A stretch of DNA of 14,222 bases from CBDDKW01 sp965230425. Lineage in GTDB: Bacteria > Pseudomonadota > Gammaproteobacteria > UBA1113. The notes beneath the pieces were generated by a model. The model searched no databases, was not told the DNA's origin, and worked only from the letters and a program-made list of their open reading frames with translations. The stretch covers positions 1 through 14,222 of the forward strand of contig CBDDKW010000016.1 of the NCBI GenBank assembly GCA_965230425.1. Reading direction: 5' to 3'. The position numbers and the translations under genes are program-made. Shown here in pieces: positions 11,696-14,222 of the stretch; position 1 is the stretch's first letter, and every line of letters starts with the position of its first letter.

Positions 11696-14222
11696 ATGAG
11701 TGCCGTAAAAGCAAAGCAGCATACGCCAATGATGCAGCAATATTTGAACATTAAGGCTGAATTTCCCGATACCTTATTGTTCTATCGCATGGGTGATTTT
11801 TATGAATTATTTTACGATGATGCAAAACGCGCCGCCGACCTGTTAGGGATCACTCTCACTCAACGCGGCCATTCCGGTGGTAACCCTATCGCCATGGCAG
11901 GTGTGCCCTTCCATGCTGTAGAAGGTTATTTAGCCAAATTAGTTAAACTAAGAGAATCTGTGGCCATCTGCGAACAAATTGGCGACCCAGCCACCAGTAA
12001 AGGCCCCGTAGAAAGACAAGTCACCCGCATTATTACCCCCGGCACGGTCACCGATGAAGCTTTACTCGATGAGCGCCAAGAAAATTTATTGCTCGCCATA
12101 AGCCAACAGGAACAACACTTCGGCCTAGCCAGTTTAGACATGAGTGCCGGGCGATTTATTTTATCCCAAGTTGATTCCTTTAGCGCACTACAAGCAGAAT
12201 TACAGCGACTACACCCAGCAGAAATTCTCATAAGTGAAGAGACCCCCATTGCGCAACAGCTCCAACAAGACTATAGCGGCATCACCCAGCGTGCACCTTG
12301 GCATTTTGATTTTCAAAGTGCACAAACCGAGCTTGCAAGACAAATGCAAACTCAAGATTTAACGCCCTTCGGTTGCCAACATTTACCCTTAGCCATCCAA
12401 GCTGCTGGTTGTCTTCTGCAATATGCCAAAGAAACTCAGCGCAGTGCCCTGCCGCATATCCAAGCTATTCAAGTAGAACATCATGATGATACCATTCAAT
12501 TAGACAGCGCCACACGACGCAATTTAGAAATCCACCGCAATTTACAAGGCGGCAGTGAACATACACTATTTGCTATTTATGATGAATGTGCCACTGCCAT
12601 GGGCAGTCGTCTTTTAGGGCGCTGGTTACAACGGCCTATCCGTAATCACAATCAACTACAACAACGTCAACAAACCATAGCTGAATTCATCCCCTTACAA
12701 GAGGAACAAAGCTTAAAAAACATTCTTAAGGGCATTGGCGACATCGAACGTATACTCGCACGTGTAGCTTTAAAATCAGCACGCCCACGTGACTTAATTA
12801 AATTACGCGAAGCCTTTAGCCGACTCCCAGAACTCAACACACTGTTAAATAAAACCCAATCGGACTATCTGCAAGAATTACAACAGCATTGCCATGAATT
12901 CCCCCAGCTACTCGATACTTTACAACGCGCCATTATTGAAAATCCACCGGTGGTAATCCGCGACGGTGGCGTGATTGCCGATGGCTTTGACGATGAGCTA
13001 GATGAATTACGCAAAATCAGCGAAGATGCCGGAGAGTTTCTAATCGCTCTAGAAAATCGTGAAAAAGAACGCACTAAAATCAGCACACTTAAGGTGGGTT
13101 ATAATCGCGTACATGGCTACTACATCGAAATCAGTCGCGGCCAGTCCGACCAAGCACCTGCAGACTATATCCGGCGTCAAACATTAAAAAATGCCGAGCG
13201 CTTTATTACCCCAGAATTAAAAGCCTTTGAAGATAAAGCCCTCAGCAGTCGCAGTCATGCCCTCGCCCGTGAAAAACAACTCTATGAACAATTACTAGAA
13301 CAGCTACTTGCTCAGCTCACCCCATTACAACAAATGGCCGCAGTGATTGCGGAAATTGATGTCTTAGCTAATTTAGCAGAACGCGCCCTAACATTAAATT
13401 TAGTCGCCCCTCAATTTAGCATGGAGCCAGGTATACAGATCAGTGCAGGACGCCATCCCGTGGTTGAAGCTTGTTTAACAGAACCCTTTATTGCCAATGA
13501 TATTCATATGGATCCACAGCGAAAACTATTGATGGTTACTGGACCTAATATGGGCGGTAAATCCACCTACATGCGGCAAACAGCACTTATCGTTTTATTG
13601 GCACATATTGGTAGCTATGTACCTGCTGAAGCAGCACGGATTGGCCCTATCGATAGGATCTTTACTCGCATCGGTGCTGCAGATGATTTGGCCAGCGGTC
13701 GTTCAACCTTCATGGTCGAAATGACAGAAACTGCCACTATCTTACATAATGCCACAGAACACAGTTTAGTCTTACTTGATGAAATCGGTCGCGGTACCAG
13801 TACATTCGACGGTTTAGCACTCGCTTGGGCATGCGCCGAATACTTACATGACCAATTACAAGCCTTTGTTTTATTTGCTACCCATTATTTTGAGTTAACC
13901 CAATTAGCAGATAAACTACCACGCAGTCATAACATCCATATGGATGCCAGTGAACACGGTGATCATATTGTCTTTCGTCATAGTGTTAATGACGGCCCTG
14001 CTAACCAAAGCTACGGGATCCAAGTAGCAAAGCTTGCTGGCTTGCCTCATACAGTGATTAACCAAGCCAAGATAAAATTAAGCCAATTAGAGCAGCAACA
14101 AGAAAAACCGACCTTAACAAAGCCAGCCTCAACAAAGTCAACAGTTGCCAGTACAAAACCACACCCATTAGTACAAAAAATACAAAATATGGACATTGAT
14201 GACTTATCTCCCAAACAAGCTC
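11696..14222 (+). CDS. mutS: DNA mismatch repair protein MutS (3' end cut by window)
   Basis: Mismatch-recognition ATPase that starts methyl-directed repair with MutL. The visible 842 codons run without a frame break. The mismatch-binding Phe-x-Glu motif is FYE at 35-37 in LLFYRMGDFYELFYDDA. The connector, lever and clamp regions follow (DGGVIADGFDDELDELR, KVGYNRVHGYYIEISRG). Walker A GPNMGGKST is at 616-624, Walker B LVLLDEIGRGTST has D695/E696, and THYFELTQL follows. The end (MDIDDLSPKQA) corresponds to the last helix-turn region, so only about ten residues are missing. ATG 11696 matches the MSA... start of E. coli MutS; AAGGA lies 13 nt upstream, and an alternative in-frame ATG is at 11675. 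The linker near 14095-14180 is Thr/Lys/Pro-rich, and no QxxLF-type clamp-binding motif is evident there. Confidence 0.98.
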   Translation, partial: MSAVKAKQHTPMMQQYLNIKAEFPDTLLFYRMGDFYELFYDDAKRAADLLGITLTQRGHSGGNPIAMAGVPFHAVEGYLAKLVKLRESVAICEQIGDPATSKGPVERQVTRIITPGTVTDEALLDERQENLLLAISQQEQHFGLASLDMSAGRFILSQVDSFSALQAELQRLHPAEILISEETPIAQQLQQDYSGITQRAPWHFDFQSAQTELARQMQTQDLTPFGCQHLPLAIQAAGCLLQYAKETQRSALPHIQAIQVEHHDDTIQLDSATRRNLEIHRNLQGGSEHTLFAIYDECATAMGSRLLGRWLQRPIRNHNQLQQRQQTIAEFIPLQEEQSLKNILKGIGDIERILARVALKSARPRDLIKLREAFSRLPELNTLLNKTQSDYLQELQQHCHEFPQLLDTLQRAIIENPPVVIRDGGVIADGFDDELDELRKISEDAGEFLIALENREKERTKISTLKVGYNRVHGYYIEISRGQSDQAPADYIRRQTLKNAERFITPELKAFEDKALSSRSHALAREKQLYEQLLEQLLAQLTPLQQMAAVIAEIDVLANLAERALTLNLVAPQFSMEPGIQISAGRHPVVEACLTEPFIANDIHMDPQRKLLMVTGPNMGGKSTYMRQTALIVLLAHIGSYVPAEAARIGPIDRIFTRIGAADDLASGRSTFMVEMTETATILHNATEHSLVLLDEIGRGTSTFDGLALAWACAEYLHDQLQAFVLFATHYFELTQLADKLPRSHNIHMDASEHGDHIVFRHSVNDGPANQSYGIQVAKLAGLPHTVINQAKIKLSQLEQQQEKPTLTKPASTKSTVASTKPHPLVQKIQNMDIDDLSPKQA

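Noticed and set aside
11655..11729. N-terminal extension of pncC from ATG 11729
   Set aside because: The extra 25 residues do not resemble the family and overlap the start of divergent mutS. GTG 11654 has a ribosome site and gives the family length.

Overview
The window looks like chromosome from a moderately AT-rich gammaproteobacterium. The right-hand two thirds carry the classic block pncC - recA - recX - alaS - lysC - csrA - tRNA-Ser(GCT) - tRNA-Arg(ACG), with mutS divergent from pncC. This gene order is well known from Pseudomonas and, without lysC, from Escherichia coli (csrA-serV-argV). A Coxiella/Legionella-like relative is my guess, from base composition, the abundance of palindromic repeats and an orphan effector-like gene. 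That placement is inference only.

Layout from left to right. 1-836 (minus): a COG1237-type metallo-beta-lactamase-fold gene broken by two single-base frameshifts and cut by the window edge. 837-1489: AT-rich, no gene, with one structured GC-rich island behind a promoter-like sequence. 1490-2297: a compact Fic module. A 54-residue plus-strand protein carrying the Fic-inhibitory motif S-x-x-x-E-G converges on, and overlaps by 17 bp, a minus-strand Fic AMP-transferase with a perfect HPFxEGNGRxxR motif. 2401-3722: a repeat-dense tRNA region. It holds one intact tRNA-Arg, one intact tRNA-Ser, and three further tRNA-Ser copies in a 239-bp tandem array. Each extra copy is interrupted in its T-loop by the same 75-bp hairpin-rich element. 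Next come two copies of another palindromic repeat (period about 127 bp) and a nested inverted repeat.

3873-11654 (minus strand): csrA with its own leader, then lysC, alaS, recX and recA packed almost without gaps (7 nt, 4-nt overlap, 2 nt), which suggests one transcript from recA. lysC has an in-frame internal start with a good ribosome binding site that could yield a separate ACT-domain subunit. Between recA and pncC sits a 405-residue orphan gene of unknown function with its own candidate promoter and terminator. 11696-14222 (plus): mutS, running off the window about ten residues short of the expected end.

Functionally the conserved part combines DNA repair and recombination (MutS, RecA, RecX), NAD-cycle salvage (PncC), translation (AlaRS, two tRNAs), aspartate-family amino acid synthesis (LysC) and global post-transcriptional control (CsrA). 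The accessory part, left of csrA, has the features most worth following up: the convergent Fic/antitoxin pair and the interrupted tRNA-Ser array.
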